Source: Sulfurospirillum sp. UBA1314 (GTDB taxonomy: Bacteria; Campylobacterota; Campylobacteria; Campylobacterales; Sulfurospirillaceae). From it: a stretch of DNA of 14,411 nt. Of the stretch, positions 14,216-14,411 are shown one piece after another. The DNA is taken from the NCBI GenBank assembly GCA_002307095.1, contig DBTO01000285.1, forward strand, positions 1 through 14,411, written 5' to 3'. A program made the position numbers and the translations under genes. The notes beneath the pieces were generated by a model. It was not told the DNA's origin. It worked only from the letters and a program-made list of their open reading frames with translations, and did not search any database. How positions within the stretch are numbered: position 1 is the first letter of the stretch; each line of letters begins with the position of its first letter.

Positions 14216-14227
14216 TTTACATGTAAA
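14216..14227. repeat. Iterated palindrome copy between the two aspartase genes
   Basis: TTTACATGTAAA with C and G outside, 5 bp after the terminator. Between it and the next ATG (14228-14364) lie AT-rich DNA and an imperfect palindrome, GGAGGTTTAAACTTCC (14322-14337). This gap should hold the promoter of the second gene, but no convincing -10 stands out. Confidence 0.75.
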
Positions 14228-14364
14228 GCATTTACAACCGCATTTTTAGTTATCTACATTAATTTCATTCTTTCAATATTTTTTTAAATTATTTTCTCAA
14301 AAGTCATTTTCAAGTCTCTTTGGAGGTTTAAACTTCCACTACCTTTAAATCTTAAGGAGACACA

Positions 14365-14411
14365 ATGTCAACTAGAATAGAACACGATCTAATCGGCGAT
14401 AAAGAAATATC
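14365..14411 (+). CDS. Second aspartate ammonia-lyase, N-terminal fragment cut by window edge
   Basis: The ATG at 14365 follows AAGGAG (spacing about 5 nt) and opens MSTRIEHDLIGDKEI. This matches the first aspartase at every residue except position 2 (Ser for Arg). The frame is open to the edge (15 codons plus two bases). The DNA differs at several third positions, so it is an old paralog rather than a fresh copy or an assembly repeat. Whether the whole gene is intact cannot be seen. It could alternatively encode a fumarase-like or other lyase of the superfamily. Confidence 0.75.
   Translation, partial: MSTRIEHDLIGDKEI

Overview
The window looks like chromosomal DNA of an anaerobic or microaerophilic Campylobacterota species, most likely Sulfurospirillum or a close relative. 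That placement rests on codon and base composition, AAGGA/AAGGAG ribosome binding sites, the protein flavour, and the mix of an aspartase, double-cubane-type reductases and a TonB-dependent receptor. It is an inference from style, not from a database match.

Region 1 (1-3495, minus strand) is one operon read right to left: metN, metI and metQ (a methionine/NLPA-type ABC importer), then an enolase-superfamily (mandelate racemase type) acid dehydratase whose C-terminus runs off the left edge. Region 2 (3855-7498, plus strand) runs divergently. It holds two 439-residue paralogous HgdB/BcrC-type proteins, about 80 % identical by hand alignment, followed by one ATP-dependent activator that overlaps the second paralog by one base (TAATG). 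A single HgdB-like subunit with one activator fits the double-cubane-cluster reductase type better than a classical two-subunit 2-hydroxyacyl-CoA dehydratase.

The main observation is that the importer operon and both reductase genes carry the same promoter module. It consists of a -10-like TACAAT/TAAAAT, exactly 16 bp, a GTCTAAGGCTTAGAC palindrome (last base T at the third site), an invariant 20-mer, and a second palindrome, TTTACATGTAAA. The two palindromes are centred exactly 50.5 bp apart in all three copies. This suggests one regulon that joins uptake, a dehydratase-like step and low-potential reduction of an unidentified compound. The 'methionine' importer may therefore carry something other than methionine.

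Region 3 (7500-8453) holds an AT-rich gene of unknown function and a broken RelE/ParE-type toxin remnant. Region 4 (8454-12508, minus strand) reads right to left as TonB-dependent receptor, SAM-dependent methyltransferase and periplasmic iron-chelate-type binding protein, an uptake operon without its permease and ATPase in this window. Region 5 (12754-14411, plus strand) is an aspartate ammonia-lyase gene with a terminator, followed by the first 47 bases of a second, nearly identical aspartase gene.

The 10-bp core TTACATGTAA occurs ten times between 3554 and 14227. Nine copies are intergenic, often within about 15 bp of a stop codon or next to a promoter, and one is inside a coding sequence. 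It is either a widely used operator or a highly iterated palindrome.
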